Source: Hofstenia miamia (taxonomy: Eukaryota > Xenacoelomorpha > Acoela). Taken from it: a stretch of 64,000 nucleotides of DNA. The stretch is from assembly GCA_004352715.1 (NCBI GenBank), contig SCFE01000048.1, positions 305,563-369,562 of the forward strand, read 5' to 3'. The position numbers and the translations under genes were made by a program. Shown here in pieces: positions 26,457-38,099 of this stretch. Positions within the stretch are counted from its first letter, which is position 1; each line of letters opens with the position of its first letter. The notes beneath the pieces are model-generated. The model worked only from the letters and a program-made list of their open reading frames with translations, was not told where the DNA came from and did no database searches.

Positions 26457-27629
26457 TAGAGTGTATATTACGTACATATATAAGTTGCCAACCCTCGGAA
26501 TCTTTAAAGCGAATCTCTAAAAAAATTTGCATATTTTTGAAAATGTTTATGCATACATAACTTTCACACAAAATATTTTGTGTATGCCTTTGATGGTAAA
26601 AATATTATAAAATGCTTTCTTGAATGCTTTAAAATAGAGGATTGGAATTTTATTTGGCTCCGGAATTTCATTAGCCAAAAACATTGTTTATTGAAATTTT
26701 ATTCAAAATACAAAATTTGTTGAGCTTAACAGAGAATCAACAGGCTTGGTGTAGATATGTTATAAAACAACGTTTTTGTTAAATTCTTTGGACATCACTT
26801 TTTCAGTGATTAGTATTTTCTACCTGTGAGTAATCTACTGAACCCTTAAAGTTCAAATAGCCATTCCAGTTCTCTTAGAAAAATCACTGATTTATGGGAA
26901 ATATCTGTTAATTATGAATTACAATAGTTCTACGATTCACGATGCATTTCCCTGCCAATTACATTGTGTTAAGAATATTCAATAGTAATTGAATCGAAAT
27001 TTCCCATATTTGTGCTTTAGACAGTGAAATGCTCTACATGAAGATAATATAACACCTTTTGAAACAGCTGAGAGGTTTGCTTCTGCACTAAATAACATAA
27101 AAACTTTAAAAGGATTAGAATGAAACAAACTTAATATATTTTTGCTCATGCCATTCATTTGTTTTATAATGAAAATTTTAAATTAAGTGTCTACTAATTC
27201 GGTGTTCTTCGCTACATGGAATTGACTTGCTTTGTTAAAGAAAAATTACCAGTTCGAAGCAAGCAGCTTTCGATTGTAATTTCTCAATTCGCCTAACATG
27301 CATCGAAGCGAAAAATTGGCCAATATTGCTTATCGTAATTAGTACTTTGTTAATCTGGTTTAAATTTTACTAGTTAGTACATACTTTTATTTATATTTTT
27401 TTAATAAAATCGGTTGATTGAGTGCAAATTTTGAAATTATTTATGCAGAGCCGCAGCTAGCATTATGTATTTTAAATCATTCAATTGGATTGACTACCTC
27501 GAAATAAGCTACACACTGAATCGTAAAGATAACTAAATATATTTAGATACCCTTTCTGTGAGTTAAAGACGTTTTCTTAAATACCAATTGTAGATAAAAC
27601 AAGTTGGAAAATTAATTCATACTATTAGG

Positions 27630-27875
27630 GCACACACAGGATTTTCTGACAGGCGGCGACATCTCAATCTATATTAAATGAGTGATCAAGAGGGAAGCAA
27701 CATTTTTAAAAAATTTTAAAAATTACACCCTAAAAATACTTTTCACGGTTCAGTTTTTAAATTTTTTAAATTTTTTTCCGAAAATTTATTGATGTAACAA
27801 ATCTCAAAAGCGCTTTGAGAAACTGACTGAGGGGGGCATTCTCCATGTCCCCCTTTGCTCTTGCGTAAGCCACTG
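27630..27875. mobile_element. Possible DNA-transposon remnant with CAGTGGC-type terminus
   Basis: Read from the right on the minus strand it begins CAGTGGCTTACGCAAGAGCA followed by a G-rich run, close to the CAGTGGCGTA(C/G)C-G-run termini common on animal non-autonomous DNA elements. The interior holds mirrored AAATTTT runs. The left limit is uncertain and no matching inverted terminus was found, so the element is either truncated or too diverged. Confidence 0.4.
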
Positions 27876-29659
27876 CCTACTACATATTATTTATTATTTA
27901 CTCATAATATATACAATATTTTACATATTTTTCTTTGGAATTTTGATTTTTAAATGTTCTCCCTGTAAAGGAAAAAATATTAGTTCTCTAGTAATGATAG
28001 CTTTGCTAAACATTTGTAAAAAAAAGCCAGTTTCTATCGTTTCTATTGAGTTCAAAATAATCGAAGCAACCACCAAAGGTATATTAAGGGTTCGATTTAT
28101 AATACAACTAATGTATTAGTTTAATAGTAATGGTTGCTAAGTAACTGCGATTTTCTTCAGTTATTTAAACAATAAACAGTCAGAAATTGCAAAAAACAAC
28201 TGACCGGTTCATAAGATGGATCCGTGCTGTAAAATATTTTTTCTAAACCATGTGAAAAATATTCAATTGATAGTTTCACGAAGAAGCTGTTCACTTAAAA
28301 ATTTATAGTCGAAAAGTTTAATTTTAATAAATATTTTATATCAGTTCCAACCTTAATAATTAATAAAGTTCTGCACAAATTATTCTAAGAGTCAATAAAT
28401 GATTTAGCAGTTGGCACTTGGTTTTAGCATTGCAATTATTTAAATAAATTCTTATTAATATTGTACGATATATATTTAAAGACAGAGTATTACCTGCATG
28501 GTTTGAACGATAAGATAGCATTTATAAGTTTGGAGAAAAAATCGATATCAAAATATAATTACGAGATCTATTAGACTTATAACACATTTCTTGGATTTCA
28601 AAGACACCTTCGCCTCTCAAGCTTGAAATTTTGCCTTAGTAAAATTCCATGATGTCATAGTTTAAAAGATGCATAATGAGGAAATTTATTGCAACTTTTA
28701 ATGGAATTTTTTGGGTAAAAACACTTTTTATTTAATTATTCTTGTCGACACTCCTGTTTGTTTTGCAAACAAGTTTTGTTATACTGCTTATTAATTAGTA
28801 TTAGTGAAATTCAACCAGCAATTTTATTGTACAATGGGGAATACCAAATCGATTGTGATGTCAACTAGTATGGTGTATATTAAGAGGTACAACCATGTGC
28901 ACTCTGTGTACTTGATGGGGTTTATCTAATGATACTTACATTTATAACTCCTTAGAAATGATTTAATTACATTGTATAGCAGTGTTTGGTTAAACTATTG
29001 TGTAAATATTTTACAGTAATTCTACTACACCATGCACCATATAAATTCTCATAAACGTTGGTTTGAATATAACACCAGTAAACTGGGTAAATAATTATAG
29101 AAAAAAATTAAATGATATTAATATTAGAATTAAGGACATTCTCTATTCACCCCAAAATCCAAATTTTATTTGATTAATAATTTATTTGCCATAAATAATT
29201 CATATCTCTCAACTTTCATATATAATCATAAGCCTATTAAATTATATATTGAAATGAAGAGTGTTCTTCAAGTGATTCTCACGTGTAGCCGAAATTCTAG
29301 AGTTAAATTACATCTCATTTCACAAACAGTTTGTTAAACAACGGCAAATATTCCACTAAAATTCCTTGTATTAACTTAGTTTTGGTGACTTTGAAATTGA
29401 ATTAAAAATACGGGAGATAATTGATTATATCGATTTTTAAGAATCCAAACGTTGCAAAGTAACTGTTAGTGGAGCAATTCAGTTCTTTTGAATTTAGCAG
29501 GCCTAGATCTCAACAATCATTGTTCGAAGGAATTGCAACACCTCAGAAAACTCTTCTCGGGTCTAGTTTGTGCAGAAAGCAAGTCGTTGATAGGGAATGT
29601 CGTGTCTCTATCTAACTCTTCTAATTTCTAGTTGACAACGAATGTCTTAGTCAATCTAG

Positions 29660-29880
29660 GAACCTTTAAAAATCCATGATGGTTTCTTCAAAAAAACACT
29701 CGTGAAATAAGGGAGATATGTATAGAATAGAGGAATGTCCCTTCTTTCCCTTACGCTTTAAAAGTTCAGCATGGCGTGAATGAACGGGGCTTGAATAATC
29801 AATCGGTTCACAAAAACAAACCTTTGAGTTTAGTTGAATTAAAAAAAAATCAAAAAGTCAGATTTTTCATTGAAAAATGG
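29660..29880 (-). repeat. Diverged R1-related copy
   Basis: GGAACCTTTAAAAATCCATG resembles the reverse complement of the R1 end block. The TTCTTTCCCTTACGCTTTAAA segment parallels CTCTTTCCTTTTCGCTCTAAA in the R1 copy at 32.4 kb. The remainder does not align convincingly by eye, so this is tentative. Confidence 0.4.
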
Positions 29881-29931
29881 TTAGTAAATGTACATTCATG
29901 TCCTTCTGACATCAGTGCATGACAACACACT

Positions 29932-30060
29932 CAGGGTTGTAGTTGAGGGTATGCGCAGATATACGCAGTATACCTTCCACTAAAAGGTCGACTAGAGTGT
30001 ACCCGCAGAAAATTATAACGCTCATATGAATATATGGGGGTATACTCTACCGCAATTGAT
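29932..30060. mobile_element. Possible H1-like hAT terminus
   Basis: CAGGGTTGTAGTTGAGGGTA at 29932 resembles the H1 terminus CAGGGGTGTATTCGAGGGGG at 37509. A GTATAC-rich region follows. I could not identify the opposite end or a target duplication, so this may be chance. Confidence 0.28.
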
Positions 30061-30339
30061 ATTGAGTCGATTTGACTCTGAAAACTAAGTCGATTACTCT
30101 ATCATTGGTTGAAATAGTTATAATTTGTTATTAGAAGCTATTTATAAAGAAATATATTTCACATTGTATGTGCTGGTACTAGTACTGCATAAAGAATGTT
30201 GTGGTAAAAAGGGTTTAGGCAGTACTGGAATTGAACTGTATTTAATTAAAAAATGTTTCATGTATGTAAAATTATAATTGGATCTGTTTGAATTGGATGC
30301 AATTCATTCCATTGTTGATGCAAAAGCAAACAAATTGAA

Positions 30340-30625
30340 GAAAATAGAAAATCTTTAAAAGTTCTTTTAAGTTTCTTACATTTTTCTTGAAAAAACTTGG
30401 AAAGATGTGGCAAGAAATTTACTAGAATTTCTAAGAATCTTAATAAAAAAAGAGAACCCCGAACATGATCTTTCTTTTACGAAATTTTCAAAATCCTTTC
30501 AAGAATTCCGCGAAAAAATTCTTGATAATTTCTTTTATAAAACTTCCAAGATGTTTGAAAGAAATCAAAGAATTAAGATATGTTCAAGAATTTTTTAAGA
30601 TTTTCAAAAATTTTGAGCTAGGGAT
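30340..30625. repeat. AT-rich quasi-repeat (AAGAATTTTC-like)
   Basis: Low-complexity sequence with recurring AGAATTT, CAAGAATT and TTTCAAAA words gives two overlapping 63-codon frames rich in Phe, Lys and Glu. The frames follow from composition. No domain is recognisable. Confidence 0.5.
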
Positions 30626-31190
30626 GTCGCTTCCATATCATAAGTCGCCATTGTAGCTTTTATTATTTTTGCTTGATTACCACAACGTTTACGGTTGTTT
30701 AATAACTATTTCCTTAAAATTATAGCATTCCTTAAACTTAGTGTGAACAGCTTTTCAAAAATTTTGTTTGGTTTCGGTTTTCTTGACATCAAAATCGCGC
30801 TTTCAGTTTTTTGAATCAACCACTATAGTAATTAATAAAACATCATTGAAGAGAAAAATACATTTATAAGTTATATTTTCATGGCACTGCGTTAAGTTGG
30901 TAATGAATTAAAACAAAAGTGCATACATTTCAAAAGAACTTACTATTATTCAACATTGCACTCAACTCAATACAAATGCTATAAATGGCATATAATTAAT
31001 AAACAATGTGGTGAAAAAATAATATTTACATTTTAAAATTGACATTAGTATCTTATACTCTTCTAAAATTCAGCTTAAGTTTCTAATTTCAGTGTATAGA
31101 TCTTATTGTAAGTTTCTAAGATACCCAAATTAAGTTAACAAACTGAAAGGCAAAGGTTTTCGGCCCATTTCCATCTCTGAGTTAGCATAC
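30626..31190. other. Intergenic, nothing recognised
   Basis: AT-rich, with stops in every frame and no repeat partner found in the window. Confidence 0.6.
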
Positions 31191-31192
31191 AT

Positions 31193-31207
31193 GTATATAT
31201 ATATATA
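31193..31207. repeat. Short (TA)n tract
   Basis: Short TA run flanked by CATG on both sides, giving a nearly palindromic block just outside the end of an R1 copy. Confidence 0.85.
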
Positions 31208-31219
31208 CATGCATATCAT

Positions 31220-31600
31220 TTGTGCTGTGGGGATCTGCGGGCGCCATGGAATTTCCCAAGGAAAATATAATGCTCTGAGGTGAGGTGGAAATTAAAATTC
31301 TGCTCCACGGGCAGACCTGGTGTACAATGTATGTTTAACAATTGTCAAGTGAGCCAAATTTTGGGTCTTTGGGAAAATATTTGTCGTATACGATGCTTTT
31401 GAATTGGCAATTAGCCTATACCCACTGCAAATTTTAGGGCTACACCCCTGAACACACTCATCCATAGCTGTGTTCATATACAAAGATTTTCGAATTTCTT
31501 AATACACTTGGAACAAAATTGTTCTATAATTTGGATAAAACGGATTGTAAGTGATCAACTAGCGTTCATGAATTGTACGTTGAGCCATAATAAATCAGAA
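31220..31600 (-). repeat. Interspersed repeat R1, copy 4
   Basis: On the minus strand: AATCCGTTTTATCCAAATTA, then CCAAGTGTATTAAGAAATTC, GAACACAGCTATGGATGAGT, and an ACCAGGTCTGCCCGTGGAGC block. These align in order with copies 2 and 61.6 kb. The 63-codon minus-strand frame inside (31292-31483) is therefore repeat sequence. Confidence 0.6.
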
Positions 31601-32311
31601 TAACAGATCAAGAAATAAAGCACTTAGTTAGTTTCGTAAAATGGAAGGCCAGATTTCCTAAACCCTTCCTGAAGAGCACGGCAATACAAAATTTCACTAG
31701 ACATGTCAACTACTATCTGAACCCATTTGCATATCTTGCTCACATCCCAACAACATCCACAAAGCACCAAGTATTTGCAAAACTACTCTATTTTGACATG
31801 TAATTGTCACTATTCTGCAATGATGTTTAGTATGACGTAATTGAATTAGTTTTTTAGTTTAGGTGAATATGGGTCAAGAACATAGATAATAATGAAAATG
31901 ATAATGCAGCAAAATGGCTGAGCAAAGTTTGAGAATTTATTTTTAATGAAACATTGTAGGAATGACTTAAATTTCAAAGTAAAATATTGTTTATTCATTA
32001 ATATTTATGAGAATGCAAATATTGTTCTCCTCAAGGTGAACGTCATTATATAACGTTGCATGTATACACTACGTAATATTAAAACAGTCTACGATATATA
32101 TCAAGCTATGGATTCTTTGATGCGCTATTACGTCATACAGACAAATAAAGGAAATAACGTTGTCGCAAAAACTTAAAATAGAAATTTATGTTCTTTTTCA
32201 AAAAAAACGTGAGCATTAAATTGAAAACCACGAAGTATTTGTTCTTGTTGCTCTTGTAAGGCTGACATTCTAATATATATTTTAATTTTTTTAAATATTA
32301 TTTAATTTTAA

Positions 32312-32813
32312 ACAGCCTGGGGATTTTTCATGATCCTGTTAACAATTTTTAAACGCTTACAGCTCAAAAACTATTAACGTTATGCTCAAACTGAAAGCAC
32401 CGCATGATAGAAGAGAGTCTCCTCTTTCCTTTTCGCTCTAAATCTGCGTGTCCTAATGAGGTCCGCGACCTCTGGCCTTGAGCATGTCACGCCTCAATGG
32501 GTTTGGAGCATCTTTGCACATATCAAGAAACAATCAAAGTTCTTTGTTGCCTCCATGGCCTCCAAACATTCTAAATTCATGAACAAAAACATTTAAATCT
32601 TTCTTCAAAACTTCGAAATTTTCAAAGACAATAATTCTTTCAACAGCTTCTGCCGCAGCAATAAACCTTAATAGAAGTTTTCGACATTGCACTAAAGTAT
32701 TTCCCAAGAAACCTACTCAAGCCCCAAGATTTTCAAATTTGGTAATAGGCTTGGAGAAAATTATCTGTAAATGTGGAAAAACGGTTTGTTCTTTTAAATG
32801 GACGCCAGGCTGT
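32312..32813 (-). mobile_element. R1 copy with inverted termini and TTAA flanks
   Basis: This 502-bp copy defines R1 as a probable DNA transposon. ACAGCCTGG (32312-32320) and its reverse complement CCAGGCTGT (32805-32813) are flanked by TTAA at 32308-32311 and 32814-32817. TTAA target duplication is characteristic of piggyBac-type elements, but 4 bp plus a 9-bp inverted repeat in AT-rich DNA is modest evidence. It contains the standard R1 blocks: TTGAGCTGTAAGCGTTTAAA near one end, and TTTTCCACATTTACAGATAA with CTCCAAGCCTATTACCAAAT near the other. No coding capacity remains. Confidence 0.68.
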
Positions 32814-32979
32814 TTAAGGTTTATAATTTATATATAGGGAGGCAAACTATTATTTGCTTCCTTTGTATATAGAGATACAATAAAATACCAAATAAAAATT
32901 ATATATCTAGTGAATTTGAATCGATTTATAAGTTCGCCTGATGTTGAGGCAAAATCAGGTTGCATTTTTGACAATTCCT

Positions 32980-33082
32980 AATGGGCAGGCATATCAACTG
33001 ATTTAAATCCAACAGAGCATTTGAGGTCATCTTTGAAAGATTCCTTGGAAGCAAGACTTCTTTCAGAAAGCAAAAAAATCTA
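32980..33082 (+). pseudogene. Tc1-like transposase C-terminal fragment
   Basis: The frame reads WAGISTDLNPTEHLRSSLK and ends in a stop at about 33082. Tc1 transposases carry a WP-x-x-SPDLNPIEHLW block holding the second Asp and the Glu of the DDE triad. Here the SPD is altered to STD, but D, N, P, E and H are kept in register. Upstream coding sequence is not recognisable, so only the tail of the catalytic domain survives. The fragment is cut close to the miniature element at 33100. Confidence 0.72.
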
Positions 33083-33099
33083 AATTTAAATATGTTCCA

Positions 33100-33303
33100 C
33101 AGGCTGTCCGTAAAGTGTGGACACATGATACCATACGTCAAGTAAGAGGTAAACTGATAGTTCTCAGTGGTTATGTTCATATCGGATGCTAGCAGATGAA
33201 TTTAAACATTTAATTTACCTCATCCGGGAAGAAGTTCACTTGCTTAAACAATGGAGAAATAGATTAAGAAATTAAATTGTATCCAAACTTTATGGACGCC
33301 CTG
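33100..33303. mobile_element. Tc1/mariner-type miniature element (204 bp)
   Basis: The left end CAGGCTGTCCGTAAAGTGTG (33100) and the reverse complement of the right end, CAGGGCGTCCATAAAGTTTG (from 33303), match at about 21 of the first 24 bases. The GTCCATAAAGTxTGGA core is typical of Tc1/mariner termini. Both sides are flanked by CA, where TA would be expected, so the target site may have mutated. No coding sequence lies inside. Its insertion just after the Tc1 tail at 33082 may be fortuitous or may mark a shared parent element. Confidence 0.72.
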
Positions 33304-36300
33304 CACTTCAAAATTTAACGGAAGTGCTTAATATTTTTAAATTTTTTTTATTAAAAAACATGTTTTTGGAAATAATCTTAATAAGATACTCCAAATGGGA
33401 AATAAAAAGCCATCCCCTTACCAGCCTGTACCCGGTGAGTATGGGCAGGTAAAATCGCCTACCCGCACATCATTGTGAAACACGCACTTAGGAGAAGACA
33501 CTTGAATGCGGAGGGATGTAATACGAAAGAAAATATAAAATATATAATTAATAAAAAACTAAAAATACCAGATATTTTTGAATTCCCATTATTTCCACAA
33601 AAATGCTTTACCAAATTTTCCTGCACATTTTACAAAAATATCGAACAGCTTAGATTGGATTAATCGATAAACTTTTAATGATGTCTTCTAACTAGTTTGT
33701 CTTATGCAACTAGCAGATAGCAAAATAAAGCATAGTGATGATATACTCAAATATTTTTGTAAAAATTCGCTTAATTACAAAATGACAAATTAGCGTATGA
33801 GATGAGATTGTGTGAACATTTGGTACGATTTTAAACTGGTTGTATAAAAATTATAACTTCTTCTGAAAATAGTAGCATTTGTGGCATTATTATATGGTTA
33901 TATTATCATTGACTTAAAATTTCAAAGAATTGCTTTCCTTTGTTATAAGCTTCTTGTCGCGCTAATACTAATTCGTCTAGACACTGATTTCACGTACCAC
34001 AGTAGAATTAATTTCGGCTTACTGCAAAATTTAATTTCAGTTAATTAGATCTATATTTAAATTGAGGAAAAAATATATTATTAATTCCAAAATTTTAGTA
34101 TTGTGCGTTTCTAATATGTAATTATATCTGTGAATATATATATATTACAAACGTCCGCATGTATATATTACCATTTTTTACCAGAATTTTATCAACTTAC
34201 AACTAAAAAAAGTAAAAACATTGGCTCATTGTTCTTTTCGAAATTATATCCTACAGCAATTGGGCAGATGACACCGAATAGGATACCGTAGAGTGTCTCT
34301 ATTGTTGTTTCTAATACATGTAGAACTTCGAAATCAAAATTCAAGAACTCCTTACAAAAGAATTTTCATCCGAAATTCAACCATTTTTTCAAAATCAGTT
34401 GTATTGATGCCTGGAATTAAATATTTTGCTACCTAGGCGTGTACGCTACCTATTTAAATAAATATAATTTTGCAATATGTATATATATATATATATATAG
34501 TATAGGATAAAATGATTTTGAAGTTAGAAGTCGCTCACGACGAAGTCATTGCAACGTCTTTTAAATGATACATTTTCACTTATTGTACATAAAGCCATGC
34601 TTTTTGGAAATTAATTTCGATGTATAGCCGCGTGACGTAGTGCACCGACTACGGATGGTGATGTTATTAAGTAAGGGAGAGCAAATTGCTTCAGTTAGTA
34701 ATAACTCGGTATTCAGCTTCAAGGAACGGCAGGTAAATTATTTAATGTAAGAAAATGTTGTTGCTTAGAGAAGTAGATTGGAAAATAAATGGGGAAAACA
34801 CGGAAACATTATAGCGTAACAATTGAATGGAATTGAATGAGAGAAAAAGAAATCCTGTTAGCAAGAGATAGTTATAAACTTCGTCGTATTACTAATTAAT
34901 GTCATTAAAAAATGCAGTGTGAATTCTCATATACCTTTTTATAAATTATCCCATACCAGACAAGACCACAAATTTTCCTCCATCACATATTCCTTTCATT
35001 AATTCCAAATTTTTCCTGAATAACAAAACATACAAATATTCGTCGGAGTCAATAACTCCATCAAAATTAGTGTTTATGTTATTACAGTTACTATCAATCG
35101 TTGCTTTCGGGATACCTACCAAGAATCCCACTTGAATGAAACGAACTATTCATTGATTTTAGAGAGAACTGGACAAATTCTTTCGACCATTGAGCAAATC
35201 AGTTTTTCCTGAATCCTAACACACGGCTGTTATCTACTACTGCTTTGCAGAACAACTCCAATTAAGTCATAAGTTGTCATGTGTACGTAGAGACATATAC
35301 AGGTTTTGATGCGAGAGAAATATTCAATCCAGAAACGAATTAATTTTATATTTCTTGACAGTTTTAGCGTTTGACTGACTATTTTATTTAACTGATCAAT
35401 CATATTTCTTTAATCTGCGTGATAATATGTCGGTTGCGGAATCTGATATACATTAGCTATGAAGTATTTAAAAATTTCTTTGGGCTAGAATTGCAAATAC
35501 ATCATACTTGCTTGGCAATAATAGTTGGGTTTCCAAAATGATTTTAAGAAATAATGTAATTAATTTTTTTGCATGGGATATTTTTAAAAAATTTCAAAGT
35601 TTGCAATGAGGAATGTATTCAAGGTATTCAAGCATCATTAAATTTTAAAAATATGAATTCATAAATCATCAAAATTATATCATTATTTAAGAATCCATTA
35701 ACTTAAAAACAAATTGAAACATAATTTTTAGCATAATGTAAAGTTATTTTTATCACCTATAATTGGTTTTATGGATTAAGTAACAAAAGTGCAGTGTCCG
35801 CTCGTCTGCAGTGTCATTGCAAGCCCCTTCTCCGAAAACTCAGAAGTCATTCAGTTTTCATCACAAAGTTGTCATGTGAACATTAATTGTTCACAGCATT
35901 ATTAGGAATTTTTAAGTATTCATAAATTTAGAACTAGGTTAATTGAACATATTTTTAGGACAGATATATTTATTATTATATTTTGAGAAAATTTTTAGAA
36001 AAGAACCTATTTGATAACAACAAAAACATTAATATTTTCTTCAATAAAATAATTTTATCTTAAATCAATTGAAACTTACGTAAAGGGACAGCTAACCGAT
36101 TTAATATGAGAATATTTAATTTCGAAAAGTACCATAATTAATAAAACAAAATCAATATGGTTAGTATTTTACCGGAAATGGTGAGAAAATCAGATGGCGT
36201 AGTTACATTTCTTTAAAAGAAAATCAATTGAACTAATATTTGTCTTGAATATGAAGTTATTGGTCAAAATTTATATAGTTAACTGAATACTGCCTATCGA

Positions 36301-37500
36301 AAGTAATGGAGTGCTTTACTACTAAAATAATTGTGTGAATTATACCAAAATACTATAAATCTATGCTTCAAAATAGCTGAAGCTTTTATCCATATTTCAA
36401 GTAATTCCACATCTACTAATGAGCAAAAACACAGTGTGGCTAAATTCAAAATGAATTAAGTAGAAAAATTAGTCTTCAGTAGCCATATTTCATGTCAACG
36501 AGAACATATGTATAACATTAAATATCTTCAAAATTGCATTGTTAAGCTTTTCCCAGCATTGATTAAATGTTTCATATAAATTGACTCTTTATGCATTTCT
36601 AAATTCAAATTTTAGCTCATGATGTAATCAATAACTAAGCTATCAATTTTATGATCACATGCGGTGACGTCTTTCAATTAACGTTTATTAATCACTCTGA
36701 AATTATGAGCTAATCCAACTAAAACCATTGGGTTTGCAAAATATGTTCTTATCATTATACCAACTGTAAAAAATTTGACAAGGAATTTTTTCTACTTGAA
36801 GTCTTATGCTTTCAAAACTTAATATTCACATTTATAGAAATAATTTTTGAATTTAAATTTTCTGCTTATCAAAATGCATGCCTAAGTAATCTAACCCTAT
36901 TCGACCTGGGGTTTTTGGTCTTCTCGGGTATAAGGAGGAAGGTTATCCTTTTGCTATCTACGTCTGGACTAGATTATATTTAAGCGAAGCCTTACACAAA
37001 TATTTTTCAATGCAGCACAATCAATTTTGAATCTTTAGAAATATGATATGATGCCATCATTAATGAATATAAAATTTGGGAATTTTTTGAAATAAATTAA
37101 ATATTGGCCTTAGCAGTTGCAAATGGTGCAATTCATTAGAATTCATTCCTAACTTATCAAATATCAATTTCTTGGCTATTTGACATACTTTTTTACACAA
37201 ACAATGAGGCGTTACCCCGGCAGCTAGAAAACGTTTATTAGAGGGTATGACCTCCAACAAAAGGTAGTAAAACTCACCAAGTATCATTAAGAAAGTTTCA
37301 CAACTTTCTGAGTAATAATCAAAAAGTATAATTGTCGTGAAAGGAATTTTACCATCTCCCTCAAATCGAATAGGGCTAAGAGACAACGGGGAGAATATAT
37401 AAATTTGTTTTATCTTATGGGCGTAATTAGTAATTTAAATCTGCTATAAAGATTTTACTACATATAGTATGATTCGAAAATTATTAAGCTGCAGCATATA
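33304..37500. other. Intergenic, no gene recognised
   Basis: About 4.2 kb of AT-rich DNA with a small GC-richer patch (33412-33480), a (TA)n tract (34480-34499) and a 108-codon minus-strand frame (37060-37386). That frame is the longest here outside gaps and known repeats. It has ordinary composition and no internal repeat, but I recognise no domain and see no homologous copy in the window. Confidence 0.5.
34480..34499. repeat. (TA)10 microsatellite
   Basis: Short perfect dinucleotide tract followed by GTATAGGATAAAATG. Confidence 0.95.
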
Positions 37501-37508
37501 CATGCATA

Positions 37509-38060
37509 CAGGGGTGTATTCGAGGGGGTACTCAGAGGGCCTCAGTAAATTTTGTTAAACTTGACTGGGAGGCCAGCCGTCCTTGTTAAAGTTATAAGAT
37601 TGCAGTGTTGGATTTTAATTGTTGAATAAAAAATTTGGTCAGAATATAGCAAAAAAATAGCACTTCTCAAATATGGAGTAGTCGTTTGCGCGCCGTGGTT
37701 TTTTATCGGCCCGAGCCTATTTAAAATTTATGAACCGCCCACAGCCCGCCTGTTTACATTTTAGTACGCTCGTGGGCGGCCCGTTATGTTTAATAATAAT
37801 GGTGGAATTCCTTTACATGATATACATTTATCCATTAGCCTTCGTGTAAAATGTAATACTGTTATGATAGTCCATTGTTACTACTAACAGAGTATATTTC
37901 AAACAAAAAACAACGTTAGTTAAAAAACAATGTAAAACAAAAAAAATAAAACAGAAAAGTAAAACAAAAACGTGGTTCTTAAAATTTTAAGCCCTCCTGA
38001 ACCAGCCCGCAAACCACTATTATAGAGCCCCCCCTTGTTAATTATTTAGAAGTAAAGCCC

Positions 38061-38062
<2 letters not shown>
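37509..38062 (-). mobile_element. hAT-like element H1, copy b, carrying a nested insertion
   Basis: On the minus strand it begins CAGGGCTTTACTTCTAAATA and ends TCGAATACACCCCTG, matching H1 copy a (15720-15914) at both ends and through the interior (for example AAAATCCAACAC). The flanks catgcata (37501-37508) and catatata (38063-38070) agree at 6 of 8, and the right one runs into a (TA)n tract. Its 554 bp exceeds copy a because of the 341-bp insertion at 37679-38019. Removing that and one 8-bp duplication leaves about 205 bp, close to copy a's 195 bp. Confidence 0.85.
37679..38019. mobile_element. Nested hAT-like element inside H1 copy b
   Basis: The left end TAGTCGTTTGCGCGCCG and the reverse complement of the right end TAGTGGTTTGCGGGCTG match at 14 of 17. 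The flanks atatggag (37671-37678) and ttatagag (38020-38027) match at 6 of 8. The unoccupied homologous site is visible in H1 copy a as CTCTAAGT (about 15755). The interior has GC-rich blocks near its ends (GCCCGAGCC, GCCCACAGCCCGCC, GTGGGCGGCCCG) and an AT-rich middle, and no coding capacity. TAGNG-type termini and 8-bp duplications are hAT features. Confidence 0.8.

Positions 38063-38063
<1 letters not shown>

Positions 38064-38094
<31 letters not shown>
38064..38094. repeat. (TA)n microsatellite at H1 boundary
   Basis: It starts within the presumed right target duplication of H1 copy b (catatata), suggesting expansion from the duplicated TA-rich target. Confidence 0.95.

Positions 38095-38099
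<5 letters not shown>

Larger units (their letters stand above)
24540..29659. other. Intergenic, mostly featureless
   Basis: No supported gene. Separate entries cover a palindrome, two (TA)n tracts and a possible transposon terminus. A 92-codon minus-strand frame at 25506-25784 has good residue diversity but no recognised family, so it remains unassigned and is probably chance. Confidence 0.5.

Noticed and set aside
30407-30656. Two overlapping Phe/Lys/Glu-rich frames resembling coiled-coil proteins
   Set aside because: They arise from a low-complexity AAGAATTTTC-like repeat. Both frames being open is a consequence of composition.
33412-33480. Small GC-richer patch (CCTGTACCCGGTGAGTATGG) considered as an exon with a splice donor
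   Set aside because: GGTGAGTAT resembles a donor site, but upstream frames are short and show no similarity to any protein I recognise.
37060-37386. 108-codon minus-strand open frame
   Set aside because: No recognisable domain, no splice or promoter context that I can support, and no second copy. A homology search or RNA-seq could rescue it.
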